DNA of 64,000 nt from the NCBI RefSeq assembly GCF_000935025.1, contig NZ_CP010836.1:186001-250000 (forward strand), written 5' to 3'. This stretch comes from Sphingomonas hengshuiensis (lineage in GTDB: Bacteria > Pseudomonadota > Alphaproteobacteria > Sphingomonadales > Sphingomonadaceae). Position 1 is the stretch's first letter. Each line of letters opens with the position of its first letter. Position numbers and translations under genes: made by a program. Of this stretch, positions 51,395 to 62,025 are shown piece after piece. The notes below the pieces were generated by a model. It was given only the letters and a program-made list of their open reading frames with translations. It did no database searches and was not told where the DNA came from.

Positions 51395-51500
51395 TCTGCG
51401 CTCCCCTTCCGCAGAGCGGGAGGGGCAGGGGGAGGGCCTGTACTAGATAGGAACGAATCGTCCCTCCCCTAACCCCTCCGCCACGCGGAAGGGGAAAGAA
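51395..51500. repeat. GC-rich inverted repeat (REP-like) between sufT and sufA
   Basis: TCCCCTTCCGC...GCGGGAGGGGCAGGGGGAGG at 51401-51436 faces CCCCTAACCCCTCCGCCACG then CGGAAGGGGAA at 51466-51498. The same sequence type recurs in the first codons of sufS (53197-53240) and in other suf spacers. Confidence 0.7.
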
Positions 51501-51512
51501 GGAGGGCGCGCG

Positions 51513-51998
51513 TCACAACATCCCCAGTTCCAGCTTGGCGTCGTCGCTCATCTTTTGCGGGTCCCAGGGCGGGTCCCATACCAGATTGACGTCGGCGGTC
51601 GCGATGCCGGGCACCGAACTCACGCGCAGCTCGACCTCGCCGGGCATCGATTCGGCGACCGGGCAATGCGGCGTGGTGAGTGTCATCATCACGGCGGCAT
51701 GGCCCTCATTGGTCACGTCGACGCCGTAGATCAGCCCGAGGTCATAGATGTTGACCGGGATTTCGGGGTCGTAGATTTCCTTGAGCGCGGCGATCACCGC
51801 CTCATACAGCGCGCCGCCGGGCTGCCCGTCCGGGTGCGGCTCGGGCTTTTGCGAGAGGAAGCCGGCGAGATAGTCGCGCTTGCGCTCGAAGCTCGCCTGC
51901 ACGCCCTCCGGCTCGGCGATCGCGTCGTCGACGCGCGCCTTGGGCGGGGGTTCGACGGCGTCGACCTGCTCGACTGCGATCCTGCGTTCCTCGTTCAT
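51513..51998 (-). CDS. sufT: SUF system protein SufT (DUF59/MIP18 family)
   Basis: 161 residues. The DUF59 core is EIYDPEIPVNIYDLGLIYGV, with the reactive Cys in TLTTPHCPVAESMPGEVELR and the end VWDPPWDPQKMSDDAKLELG. Helps Fe-S maturation. The N-terminal ~60 residues are a variable linker. Overlaps the sufS stop by four bases. Confidence 0.93.
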   Translation of the reverse strand: MNEERRIAVEQVDAVEPPPKARVDDAIAEPEGVQASFERKRDYLAGFLSQKPEPHPDGQPGGALYEAVIAALKEIYDPEIPVNIYDLGLIYGVDVTNEGHAAVMMTLTTPHCPVAESMPGEVELRVSSVPGIATADVNLVWDPPWDPQKMSDDAKLELGML

Positions 51999-53254
51999 CC
52001 GAAGATCCTCGTCACTCGTTGTATTCCCTCGACCAGCGCGGCGATGTCGTCCGCGCCGTTGTACACGCCGAAGCTGGCCCGCGCGGTTGCGGGCACCTCC
52101 AGCAATTCCATCAGCGGCTGCGCGCAGTGATGGCCTGCGCGGATCGCGACATTGCCCTCGTCGAGGATCGTCGCGACGTCGTGCGGGTGGACGCCTTCCA
52201 CTGCGAAGCTCACGATCCCGGCGCTGTCGTCGGGTCCGAACAGGCGCACGCTGTTGATCTGCGACAGCGCGGCGCGGGCGCTGCGGACCAGTGCGGCCTC
52301 ATGCGCCTCGATCCGGTCGAGTCCCAGTCCGGCGACATAGTCGATCGCGGCGTGGAGCCCGAGCACGCCGACGATGTGCGGCGTCCCCGCCTCGAACCGG
52401 CCGGGGGGCGGGGCGTAGCTTATCTTCTCGAAGCTTACGCGATCGATCATCGAACCGCCCCCCTGCCAGGGGGGCATTGCGTCGAGCAGGTCGTAGCGGC
52501 CCCACAGCACCCCGATGCCGGTCGGGCCATAGAGCTTATGCCCTGAAAACACGTAGAAATCACAGCCGATCGCGGCGACATCCACCGGCAGCCGCGCCAC
52601 CGCCTGGCAGCCGTCGATGAGAATTTTGGCGCCCACGGCATGCGCCAGTTCGGTCGCGCGGCGGGCGTCGAGCACCGATCCCAGCACGTTGGAGACATGC
52701 GCCAGCGCGACCAGCTTGTGCGCGGGAGTCAGCATCGCCGCCATCGCGTCGAGGTCGATGCGGTGGTCGGCGGTCAGCGGCACCACGTCGATCGCCGCGC
52801 CCACGCGCTCGGCGGCCATATACCAGGGCACGATGTTCGAATGATGCTCGAGCGCGGAGAGCAGGATGCGGTCGCCCGGCTTGAGCTGGGTCGCGGCCCA
52901 GCTTTGCGCGACGAGGTTGATCCCCTCGGTCGCGCCGCGCACGAACACCACTTCCTCGGGCTTGCCGCCGATGAACGCCGCCACGCGGGCGCGCGCCGCC
53001 TCGAACGCCAGCGTCATGTCCGCCGAGCGCTGGTACACGCCGCGATGGACGGTGGCATAGGTCTCGCCATAGCCGCGCGTGATCGCGTCGATCACCGGGC
53101 GCGGCTTTTGCGAGGTCGCGGCGGTATCGAGATACGCCCAGCCCGCCGGGATTGCGGGGAAATCGGCGAGCACGTCGAGGGGGGCGGTACTCACTTTCTC
53201 CCCTTCCGCTTGCGGGAGGGGTCGGGGGAGGGCCTGGGAGAGATCGACGTTCAT
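51995..53254 (-). CDS. sufS: Cysteine desulfurase SufS
   Basis: 419 residues. PLP lysine in FVFSGHKLYGPTGIGVLWG, persulfide cysteine in AIRAGHHCAQPLMELL, and LSALEHHSNIVPWY. Supplies sulfur to SufBCD. The ATG at 53254 overlaps the sufD stop (ATGA). Residues ~5-21 (LSQALPRPLPQAEGEK) are encoded by a GC-rich repeat that has been absorbed into the reading frame; the conserved enzyme begins at about LDVLADFPAI. Confidence 0.95.
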   Translation of the reverse strand: MNVDLSQALPRPLPQAEGEKVSTAPLDVLADFPAIPAGWAYLDTAATSQKPRPVIDAITRGYGETYATVHRGVYQRSADMTLAFEAARARVAAFIGGKPEEVVFVRGATEGINLVAQSWAATQLKPGDRILLSALEHHSNIVPWYMAAERVGAAIDVVPLTADHRIDLDAMAAMLTPAHKLVALAHVSNVLGSVLDARRATELAHAVGAKILIDGCQAVARLPVDVAAIGCDFYVFSGHKLYGPTGIGVLWGRYDLLDAMPPWQGGGSMIDRVSFEKISYAPPPGRFEAGTPHIVGVLGLHAAIDYVAGLGLDRIEAHEAALVRSARAALSQINSVRLFGPDDSAGIVSFAVEGVHPHDVATILDEGNVAIRAGHHCAQPLMELLEVPATARASFGVYNGADDIAALVEGIQRVTRIFG

Positions 53255-54396
53255 AGGTCGCCCTCACCCTTCCCACTCGGCTGCGCCGAGCGGGCCCCTT
53301 CCCTCTCCCGCTGGGAGAGGGAGGCTTCCAACCAGCGGTCGGCATCGGCTTCGAATGCCGCGCGCACCGTTTCGTCGCCGATCCGGGCCACCGCGTCGGC
53401 GACGAAGGCGCGGGTCAGCAGTGCCTTGGCGCGGGCTTCGTCGATGCCGCGGCTCTGAAGGTAGAACAGCGCCATGCGGTCCAGCTCGCCGACCGTGGCG
53501 CCGTGCGCGCACTTCACGTCGTCGGCGAAGATTTCCAGCTCGGGCTTGAGGTTAACCGTCGCGCCGCGATCCAGCAGGAGACCGCGCAGCGACTGTTCGC
53601 CATCGGTCTGTTGCGCAGCACGCGCCACTTCGACGCGGGCGGCGAGGCTGGCCGCCGAACGGTCCGCCGCGACCGCGCGCCAGAGCTGGCGCGAGCTGCC
53701 CTCGACGGCCTCATGCCGCACGGTGACCGCCGCTTCCTGGCGCTGGCTGGCGCGGGTCAGCAGCGCGCCGCCCATTTCGGCGAACGCGCCCTTGCCGGTC
53801 AGCGTCAGCGTGCCGTCGATGCGGCTGCCCATCCCGCCCGCGCCGAGGAAGATCGAGACGAGGCTCGCCGCCGCGCCGATTTCGGCCTCGTCGCGGATCG
53901 ACACGAAGCCGTCGGCCTGCACCAGCCGCACCGAGCGCATCAGCCGCGCGCCGGTATCGAGCGAAATCTGCGTCAGCCGGTTGGCCCAGCCATGGCCGGC
54001 AAAAGTCTCGACGATGCTTGCCACCGCATCGGCATCGAGCGCGATCCGCGCGGGGACATGGCTCTCGCCGCCCGAGCCGAGATGGACGACCTGGATCGTG
54101 CCCACTGCATGCTCGGCGCCGACGCGCAGCACCCAGCCCTCGCCGACGGCGAGGCGCCCCAGCGGATGCTCGGTCGCGGCGATCTGCGGCGCGACCTGCA
54201 CCGGGCCGGGGCGGCTATGCGCAGGCTCGAACACGCCGTCGACGAAGCACAGCCGCGGGCCTTCGATGTCGAGGAACAGGGTGGCGGGATCGATGCCCGT
54301 TGTTGCGGGTGCGCTCTCGGCGGCGGTGCGCAGCGCGCCCATGTCCGCCCAGCGCCAGGCCTCCTGCTTGGGCGAGGGGAGGTCGAGCACGGTCAT
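53251..54396 (-). CDS. sufD: Fe-S assembly scaffold subunit SufD
   Basis: 381 residues, SufB-related beta-helix protein: DLPSPKQEAWRWADMGALRT at the N-terminus, then SLASVSIFLGAG-type strands and the C-terminal DVKCAHGATVGELDRMALFY, LQSRGIDEARAKALLTRAFV motifs. The last ~20 residues (SQREREGARSAQPSGKGEGD) come from a GC-rich repeat at 53255-53330. Follows sufC after a 175-bp gap filled by a palindromic element. Confidence 0.94.
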   Translation of the reverse strand: MTVLDLPSPKQEAWRWADMGALRTAAESAPATTGIDPATLFLDIEGPRLCFVDGVFEPAHSRPGPVQVAPQIAATEHPLGRLAVGEGWVLRVGAEHAVGTIQVVHLGSGGESHVPARIALDADAVASIVETFAGHGWANRLTQISLDTGARLMRSVRLVQADGFVSIRDEAEIGAAASLVSIFLGAGGMGSRIDGTLTLTGKGAFAEMGGALLTRASQRQEAAVTVRHEAVEGSSRQLWRAVAADRSAASLAARVEVARAAQQTDGEQSLRGLLLDRGATVNLKPELEIFADDVKCAHGATVGELDRMALFYLQSRGIDEARAKALLTRAFVADAVARIGDETVRAAFEADADRWLEASLSQREREGARSAQPSGKGEGDL

Positions 54397-54397
54397 G

Positions 54398-54535
54398 CGA
54401 TCCTCCCCGGCACGGGGAGGGGGACCATGCGCAGCATGGTGGAGGGGGCGTGCCCCAAACCGATTCGCCTGTGGCGGGCCCCCTCCACCAAGCCGCTACG
54501 CGCCTTGGTCCCCCTCCCCGTGCCGGGGAGGATCG
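54398..54535. repeat. Palindromic repeat element between sufC and sufD
   Basis: 30-bp perfect inverted ends (54398-54427 and 54506-54535, starting CGATCCTCCCCGGCACGGGG) enclose 78 bp with a nested TGGTGGAGGGGGC/GCCCCCTCCACCA pair. This is a typical sphingomonad intergenic palindromic repeat as far as I know. It splits an otherwise tightly packed operon and could form a large hairpin in the mRNA. Confidence 0.88.
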
Positions 54536-54571
54536 GAAACGGCGACGATTCGAGGATTGATCCGGCGCCGC

Positions 54572-55314
<743 letters not shown>

Positions 55315-55318
<4 letters not shown>

Positions 55319-55641
55319 TCCGGTTCTTTCCTTGCCGGGCCGGTCGTGCCGCCCCGCGCATAAGCGAGCATGCGATCCTGTACGCATGCAGAGACCGCGG
55401 CCTGTTCGCGGGGCCGCTGGTTGAAACATTGCACCGTGGTGGTGCACGCGGTTCGGTCGAACGCGCTGTCGCCGCTGGTCCGATCGATCGCGCACGCCGT
55501 CGCCCGGCCCTTGCGATTGGTCTTCAGGCTCACTTTCAGCGCCAGCAACCGGCCCGAAACGACGATTTCCTCGCCCGGCGGCGCTTCCGGCGGTGCGTCC
55601 TGGGGCACGGCGAGAAGGGCCAGCAGCGTCGCGGCGATCAT
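55315..55641 (-). CDS. Small exported Cys-containing protein
   Basis: 108 residues with a short signal (MIAATLLALLAVPQDAPPEA), then GEEIVVSGRLLALKVSLKTN and four cysteines (TACAID, RTACTTTVQCF, SACVQDR). ATG overlaps the preceding stop and its stop overlaps sufC, so it is part of the suf message. It resembles the 161-residue protein upstream in having EEIVV after the signal and a similar Cys pattern. Family unknown to me. Confidence 0.75.
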
Positions 55642-56072
55642 AGCGGCACGACCAGCAAATTGACCGATGTGAGCGGACCTGGCGCATTGTAGACGTCGAC
55701 GCGACCGCCATCGGGAAGCTGCCAGATGACCTTATATTGTTTGGGGCTGACGATCGCGTTCGACACGTCGCTCTCCACCGCGTCGAACACGCGCTGCATC
55801 CGCTTCCACCAGCCCGCGCTCACCACCCGGTCACCCACCTTGACGCGCCCGGCATCATGATCGCTTTCGACATAGGCGCGGCAATCGGTCACCGCCGTCC
55901 GGATCGCTGCGTCGCGCGCGGCGTCCTCCTCGGGCGCGATGCCGACGCGGCGGACGATGCAGCGCGCATGGCGCGTGGCGAGCCCGATCTGGGCCACGTT
56001 CGACACCTGCACGCCGCCGCTGACGTTCAGGTCCTGCACGACCATGGCGGCAATGAACAATGCGATACTCAT
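55638..56072 (-). CDS. Hypothetical exported protein
   Basis: 144 residues. Hydrophobic start MSIALFIAAMVVQDLNVSGG, two cysteines (HARCIVRR, TDCRAYVE), and a C-terminal strand-rich part (KVIWQLPDGGRVDVYNAPGP). Overlaps the following gene by four bases. Not recognised; its place between sufB and sufC is fixed by the overlaps. Confidence 0.65.
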   Translation of the reverse strand: MSIALFIAAMVVQDLNVSGGVQVSNVAQIGLATRHARCIVRRVGIAPEEDAARDAAIRTAVTDCRAYVESDHDAGRVKVGDRVVSAGWWKRMQRVFDAVESDVSNAIVSPKQYKVIWQLPDGGRVDVYNAPGPLTSVNLLVVPL

Positions 56073-56106
56073 CGGGTTTCCTTGTTCCCTTTGGGAATGT
56101 GGTGAG

Positions 56107-56592
56107 TCATTCGGGCTTACCCCCGCCGAAGGTGACGACGGGCCCGTTGCTCGGCGCCTTGGGAAGCGGGGGAAGCTTGACGCGCTGACGCTCGGTCTCG
56201 CGGCTTTCCTCGCCGGGCTGGAGCGGGCCGGCCTGGCCCGGGGCCAGCGGCTGCGGGCGCACGAGGCTTGGCAGTTCGAACACCACGGCCTTGGCAGCGG
56301 GAGGGGGGGCGGCCACGATCGGATCGATCACCGCGAACTGGACGCAATCCTCGACCACATCCTGCGTCTTGGCATAGCAGACCGGCGTCGACTGGCAGGC
56401 CTTGGTGTCGCGCCGCTGGCTGCCGCTCGAGACCATCACCCGGCAATTGTGGAGGCGCCCGTCGGCGCTCTTGTCGAACAGCATCGTCGTGGTGCCATAG
56501 GTGGCGCGCACGACGATCTCCTCCTCGGCGGGCGCCGCGGCGGCGGACGGATCGGGCACGTCCTGGGCAAGGAGGAGCAGCGCGAGGATCAC
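56107..56592 (-). CDS. Small exported Cys-containing protein, Pro-rich tail
   Basis: 161 residues from GTG at 56592. Signal MILALLLLAQDVPDPSAAAA, then EEEIVVRATYGTTTMLFDKS and four cysteines (HNCRVMV, KACQSTPVCYAK, VEDCVQF). The C-terminal third is Pro-rich (QPLAPGQAGPLQPGEESRET). Likely a relative of the 108-residue protein two genes downstream. Function unknown; candidate periplasmic partner. Confidence 0.7.
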   Translation of the reverse strand: MILALLLLAQDVPDPSAAAAPAEEEIVVRATYGTTTMLFDKSADGRLHNCRVMVSSGSQRRDTKACQSTPVCYAKTQDVVEDCVQFAVIDPIVAAPPPAAKAVVFELPSLVRPQPLAPGQAGPLQPGEESRETERQRVKLPPLPKAPSNGPVVTFGGGKPE

Positions 56593-56603
56593 CGTTCAAC
56601 TCG

Positions 56604-56812
56604 TCAGATTACTGCGCATTGTAAGGTGATAGGACTTACCGGGTCCGGAAAATCACCTTTTGAAGTCGGATAATGTTCGACCAGCAAGACTCGGAGTTTG
56701 ATTTCCCCGGCTTCCGTCTGAACGAAAATTATCTCATCAGTTCGTGGAACGCTTGCAAATTCAAAATGGTCCGACACTGTGCCGCATTCGGTATCAACAA
56801 ATATCTGCACCA

Positions 56813-56813
<1 letters not shown>
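56604..56813 (-). CDS. Small hypothetical protein
   Basis: 69 residues, ATG at 56813 overlapping the sufB stop (TGATG). Strand-rich (MVQIFVDTECGTVSDHFEFA, TDEIIFVQTEAGEIKLRVLL). The DNA is clearly less GC-rich than the flanking suf genes, suggesting later acquisition. Real but unrecognised, or a fortuitous frame after sufB. Confidence 0.5.
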
Positions 56814-58275
<1,462 letters not shown>

Positions 58276-58279
<4 letters not shown>

Positions 58280-58686
58280 GCATTCCCACTCAGGGTGGCG
58301 AGGGAAACCCCCGCGAGCGCGCCCTTCACGGCGCCATTGACTGCGTTCCAATGCGGGCGGACCCGGCACGATCCCTCGACCGCGCAATCATGCCGGCCGC
58401 CGTCGACGCAGGCGGTGAGCGCGATCGGCCCTTCGATCGCCTCGACGATATCGGCGATGGTGATCGCGGCGGGCGGGCGGGCGAGGCGGAAACCCCCGCC
58501 GGTGCCGCGCGCGCTCTCGATCAGCCCCGCGGCGGAGAGCCGGCTGACCAGCTTCTGCACCGTCGGCAGCGGCAGCCCGGTTTCTTCGGACAGCAGCGTG
58601 GCGTTGAGCCGGCACGACGCGCCGCAATGGCGCGCCGCTGCGGTCATCATCACCACGGCATAGTCAGTCAGGCTGGAAAGTCGCAT
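58276..58686 (-). CDS. Rrf2 family Fe-S regulator of the suf operon
   Basis: 136 residues from the ATG at 58686 ([20 protein letters not shown]); the upstream extension covers the operator. The winged helix is [20 protein letters not shown] with [14 protein letters not shown]. Three cysteines that can hold an Fe-S cluster lie in [16 protein letters not shown] and SCRVRPHW. It senses cluster supply and controls the operon it heads. Confidence 0.93.
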
Positions 58687-58693
58687 CGCACCC

Positions 58694-58716
58694 AATCGGA
58701 CGGTTTCAGTCCGATT
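58694..58716. promoter_or_regulatory. Inverted repeat, candidate Rrf2 operator
   Basis: AATCGGAC (58694-58701) and GTCCGATT (58709-58716) are perfect 8-bp arms 7 bp apart, starting eight bases upstream of the rrf2 ATG. The position suits autorepression of the whole suf operon. Confidence 0.55.
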
Positions 58717-58726
58717 GCATGTGGGG

Positions 58727-59662
58727 TCACTTTGGCCGGCGGTCAACCAGTTCTTCGGGAATTACGTCGGGCAGGAAGTGGAATGTCTCGTTATCGAGCG
58801 TCGCCGCGAGCACCGGATCGATCCGTTCGCGCAGCGTGCGCGGAGTGTGGCCGGTGAAGTGCTTGATCTCGTTGATCATGTGCGACTGGTCGGCGAAAGG
58901 GCCGATCACGTCGGACAGCGGCGCGCCCTGATATAGCCGCATCGCCGCGCGAATCGCGCGGAACTTGCGCTTCAGGTGCATCGGCGCGCTGCCGAAATAT
59001 TCGCGGCACAGCCGCTGGACCTGGCGCTCGCCCAGCCCGCTGGTGGCGCGGATCGAGTCGTAGAGCTGGTCGAGCGTGCCGTCCTCGATCACCGTCCATT
59101 CGCGGACCGCGCGCAGGAAGGGGAGGTGCGCATGGGGCACCGGCTTCACTTCGTGGCGGCGCATCTTGAGCAGCGGCTCGACCGCGGCGACCATCTCCTC
59201 GAGCGTCGCCATCTTGCGCAACCGGCCCAGCAACAGCGCGGCCTGTTCGCAGAACAGCTTCTCGCCGTCGATGATATGGTCGGTCACCTTGTGCGCCGGG
59301 ATGCCGATCAGCGTCTTCCACCCGATCGCGCGCAGCGAAACGCCGAAGCAATGGAACGGCCCGTCGACGCGATAGGTGGCCGCAGCGGTGCCCGGCCCGT
59401 TGATCATCACCGGGCGCGTGCGTTCGACGCGGCCATCGGGGAAGGTCATCTCACCCTCGCCGCGCAGCACGAACCGCAACTGGCCCAGATCGACTCGCTC
59501 GATCCCTTCCACCAGCGCGGCCTCGTAGCGATACAGATAGTAGGACTCGACCAGCGGCATCATGCTGCCGGTAGCCTTGCGGAACTCGATCGTCGGTATC
59601 ACCGGCGCATAGATTCGCGCGCGTGCGGACCTGTCGGTCCTGATTGTGCCTGCGTAAGACAT
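58727..59662 (-). CDS. AraC family transcriptional regulator
   Basis: 311 residues from the ATG at 59662, with AGGG five bases upstream; ATGs at 59695 and 59737 are alternatives but lie near the terminator. C-terminal helix-turn-helix: SGLGERQVQRLCREYFGSAP, then RAAMRLYQG and GPFADQSHMINEIKHFTGHT. The N-terminal sensor part contains LVESYYLYRYEAALVEGIER and no clear ligand motif. It stands 41 bp upstream of rrf2 in the same direction, but the operator between suggests separate control. Confidence 0.88.
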   Translation of the reverse strand: MSYAGTIRTDRSARARIYAPVIPTIEFRKATGSMMPLVESYYLYRYEAALVEGIERVDLGQLRFVLRGEGEMTFPDGRVERTRPVMINGPGTAAATYRVDGPFHCFGVSLRAIGWKTLIGIPAHKVTDHIIDGEKLFCEQAALLLGRLRKMATLEEMVAAVEPLLKMRRHEVKPVPHAHLPFLRAVREWTVIEDGTLDQLYDSIRATSGLGERQVQRLCREYFGSAPMHLKRKFRAIRAAMRLYQGAPLSDVIGPFADQSHMINEIKHFTGHTPRTLRERIDPVLAATLDNETFHFLPDVIPEELVDRRPK

Positions 59663-59741
59663 TGTGACCCTGAGCCCCCTGATTCTCAGATTCATTTTCG
59701 TGGGGGGCAGTCTATACCATGCAAATAATTTGTACAAAAAA

Positions 59742-59769
59742 TGACCCGACCGGTTGCCCGGTCGGGTCA
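59742..59769 (-). terminator. Strong Rho-independent terminator, minus strand
   Basis: TGACCCGACCGG (59742-59753) pairs with CCGGTCGGGTCA (59758-59769), 12 bp perfect with a 4-nt loop. On the minus strand it is followed by TTTTTTGT; on the plus strand there is no T run. No minus-strand gene lies upstream of it, only pyrD on the plus strand, so it may end a small RNA or read-through transcript. Confidence 0.8.
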
Positions 59770-59906
59770 GGAAAAAGGGCTCCCCCCGTTAAAGTGGAAC
59801 CCCTCGGGTCGCATTTCCTCTCTACGCCGCTCGGCGGCTGACGTATTGGATGAATTCGACATTTTTGACTTTCCGCCGCGATATCGCGGGTTCAAAAGCA
59901 GGCATC

Positions 59907-60899
59907 ATGGCATATCCGTTCCGAACCGCTTTGTTCACGCTCGACGCGGAAAAGGCGCATGGCGCCGCGATCGCACTTCTCCGCGGCTGGGGGGCGTTGG
60001 GCGCGCCGTTCGCGGTTGACTCCATTCCGGATGCGTCGAGCGTCACGATCGCGGGAATCAGCTTCCCCAACCCCGTCGGGCTCGCCGCAGGACTCGACAA
60101 GGATGCCGAGGCAATAGTCGGACTATTCGGGCTGGGTTTCGGCGCAGTCGAAGTCGGCACGCTGACGCCGCGGCCCCAGCCGGGCAATCCCCGACCGCGG
60201 CTGTTCCGCCTGGCCGAGGACGAGGCGGTGATCAACCGCATGGGGTTCAACAACCATGGCATCGACGCCGCGATCGCGCGGATCGCCGCGCTGCGCCGCC
60301 GGCCCGGAATCCTGGGCATCAATGTCGGGGCGAACAAGGATTCGACCGATCGCGTCGCCGACTATGCGCTGGGCGTGGCCAAGGCCGCGCCGCATGCCGA
60401 TTATATCACGATCAACGTCAGCTCGCCGAACACCCCCGGGCTGCGCGATCTCCAGTCGCGCCCTGCGCTCGACGAGCTGCTCGCCGCCTGCGACGCCGCG
60501 CGCGCGCATGTGCCGCTGTTCCTGAAGCTGGCGCCCGACCTCGATCGGGCCGGGCTGGAGGGCGCGATCCGCGCCGCGACCGATAACCGAGTCGATGCGC
60601 TGATCGTGTCGAACACCACGCTCTCGCGCCCCGATACGCTGCGCTCGTCGCAGCGCGGCGAAGCGGGCGGGCTGTCGGGCGCGCCGCTGCGCGCGCTGGC
60701 CCGCGCCAAGCTTGCCGAGGCAGTGGAGATCACCGGCGGGGCGCTGCCGCTGATCTCGGCGGGCGGGATCGACAGCGCCGACGAAGCGCGCCGCCGCCTC
60801 GATGCGGGGGCGCGGCTGGTCCAGATCTACAGCGCGCTGGTCTATAAGGGGCCGGGGCTGGTGCGGCAGATCGTGCGCGGGCTGGCGGAGCGGGGTTAG
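59907..60899 (+). CDS. pyrD: Dihydroorotate dehydrogenase (quinone), class 2
   Basis: 330 residues from the ATG at 59907 (MAYPFRTALFTLDAEKAHGA), the usual class 2 start; the ATG at 59850 would add an atypical extension. FMN-binding and catalytic motifs: NPVGLAAGLDKDAEA, INRMGFNNHG, ITINVSSPNTPGLRDLQ with the catalytic Ser, VSNTTLSRPDTL and ISAGGIDSADEARRRLDAGA. Fourth step of pyrimidine synthesis at the inner membrane. A 14-bp palindrome (CCGCGATATCGCGG, 59876-59889) precedes it. Confidence 0.96.
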   Translation: MAYPFRTALFTLDAEKAHGAAIALLRGWGALGAPFAVDSIPDASSVTIAGISFPNPVGLAAGLDKDAEAIVGLFGLGFGAVEVGTLTPRPQPGNPRPRLFRLAEDEAVINRMGFNNHGIDAAIARIAALRRRPGILGINVGANKDSTDRVADYALGVAKAAPHADYITINVSSPNTPGLRDLQSRPALDELLAACDAARAHVPLFLKLAPDLDRAGLEGAIRAATDNRVDALIVSNTTLSRPDTLRSSQRGEAGGLSGAPLRALARAKLAEAVEITGGALPLISAGGIDSADEARRRLDAGARLVQIYSALVYKGPGLVRQIVRGLAERG

Positions 60900-61366
60900 C
60901 CCCGCGCGATCCGCTGTGCCACGGCCTCCAACTGGCGGGCAGCCGTCAGCCATCCCGCTTCGAATCCCATGACCGCGTGCTGGTCCCTGAGGTCCTCGGA
61001 CCAATGCCGGGCGCTGGCGCGATAGCGGGTCCGCTCTCCGTCCGGCTCCAACTCCCATACGCCGACGAGGAACGGCTCTTGCGGGACCCATCCGACCGCG
61101 AACGCGTCGGTCCAAACGACCCGCCGCGCCGGAATCGCCTCCAGGATCACGCCTTCCAGTCGGTTCTTCTCCTCGCCATCCGGCCCGCGCAGGATCATCG
61201 CGCTCCTGCCACCGGGGCGTACGTCATGCTCGATCAACTCGGTCGTCCACGGTTTCGGGCACCACCATTCCGCTAGGTGATCGGTCCATGCCCTCCACAC
61301 GGCATCGACGGGCGCGTCGATCAGCGTCTCGATCGACAGCTCCAACGCGGGATCGGTGTCTGGCAT
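60896..61366 (-). CDS. SRPBCC (AHSA1-like) domain protein
   Basis: 156 residues from the ATG at 61366. START-like fold: SIETLIDAPVDAVWRAWTDH, LAEWWCPKPWTTELIEHDVR, VLGVWELEPDGERTRYRASA-type strands and DQHAVMGFEAGWLTAARQLE. Such proteins bind small hydrophobic ligands or aid stress responses. Convergent 4-bp overlap with pyrD. Heads the downstream end of a minus-strand run of small detoxification-type genes. Confidence 0.88.
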   Translation of the reverse strand: MPDTDPALELSIETLIDAPVDAVWRAWTDHLAEWWCPKPWTTELIEHDVRPGGRSAMILRGPDGEEKNRLEGVILEAIPARRVVWTDAFAVGWVPQEPFLVGVWELEPDGERTRYRASARHWSEDLRDQHAVMGFEAGWLTAARQLEAVAQRIARG

Positions 61367-61377
61367 CCTGTGGTTCC

Positions 61378-62025
61378 TCAATCCCGGTCCGGGGCGCCCG
61401 GCGGGAAATAGCTGCGATAGGGTCGGGCTTCGTCGACCACGCGCGCGATCGTCGGGCGCGCGAGCAGCCGGGCGCGATAGGCGCGCAGCCGGGGATGGGT
61501 CTCGGCGATCAGGTGGACCCAATCGGCGTAGAACAGCGCGGGCGCGGCGGCGCAATCGGCGAGCGAGAACCCGCCGCTGGCCCATTCGCGCCCGTCCAGC
61601 CAGGTTTCCAGCCAGCCATAGGCCTTGTCGAGCATCGCCTTCGCCTGATCGACTTCGATCGGGTCGCGCCGCTCGGGCGGCCGTAGTGCGTTGTTCACCA
61701 CGCGCTGCATCTGCGCCATGACGTGGTTGTCGAAGATGCGGTCGAGCATCCGCACCTCCAGCGCGGCATCGCCCTCCGGGATCAACGGCACGGGCCCCGG
61801 ATGATGGCGCTGGAGATGCTCGATGATGATGCTCGATTCCATCACCGGCACGCCATCATCGACCAGCAGCGGGAATTTGGCGAGCGGCCAGAGCCGCGCG
61901 AGTTCGGCCCCGTTCTCGGGCACCTCCAGCGAGCGATAGTCGAACGGCGTGGCGTTCTCGTAGAGCGGAATCAGCACCTTCCAGCAATAGGACGAGAAGG
62001 GGTGGGCGAAGAGTGCGAGCGCCAT
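61378..62025 (-). CDS. Glutathione S-transferase family protein
   Basis: 215 residues. Thioredoxin-like N-terminal domain (LFAHPFSSYCWKVLIPLYEN with an S-x-x-C active-site-like motif, KFPLLVDDGVPVMESSIIIE) and an all-helical C-terminal domain (FSLADCAAAPALFYADWVHL). Conjugates or reduces electrophiles with glutathione; substrate unknown. Its ATG overlaps the VOC gene stop by one base. Confidence 0.92.
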   Translation of the reverse strand: MALALFAHPFSSYCWKVLIPLYENATPFDYRSLEVPENGAELARLWPLAKFPLLVDDGVPVMESSIIIEHLQRHHPGPVPLIPEGDAALEVRMLDRIFDNHVMAQMQRVVNNALRPPERRDPIEVDQAKAMLDKAYGWLETWLDGREWASGGFSLADCAAAPALFYADWVHLIAETHPRLRAYRARLLARPTIARVVDEARPYRSYFPPGAPDRD

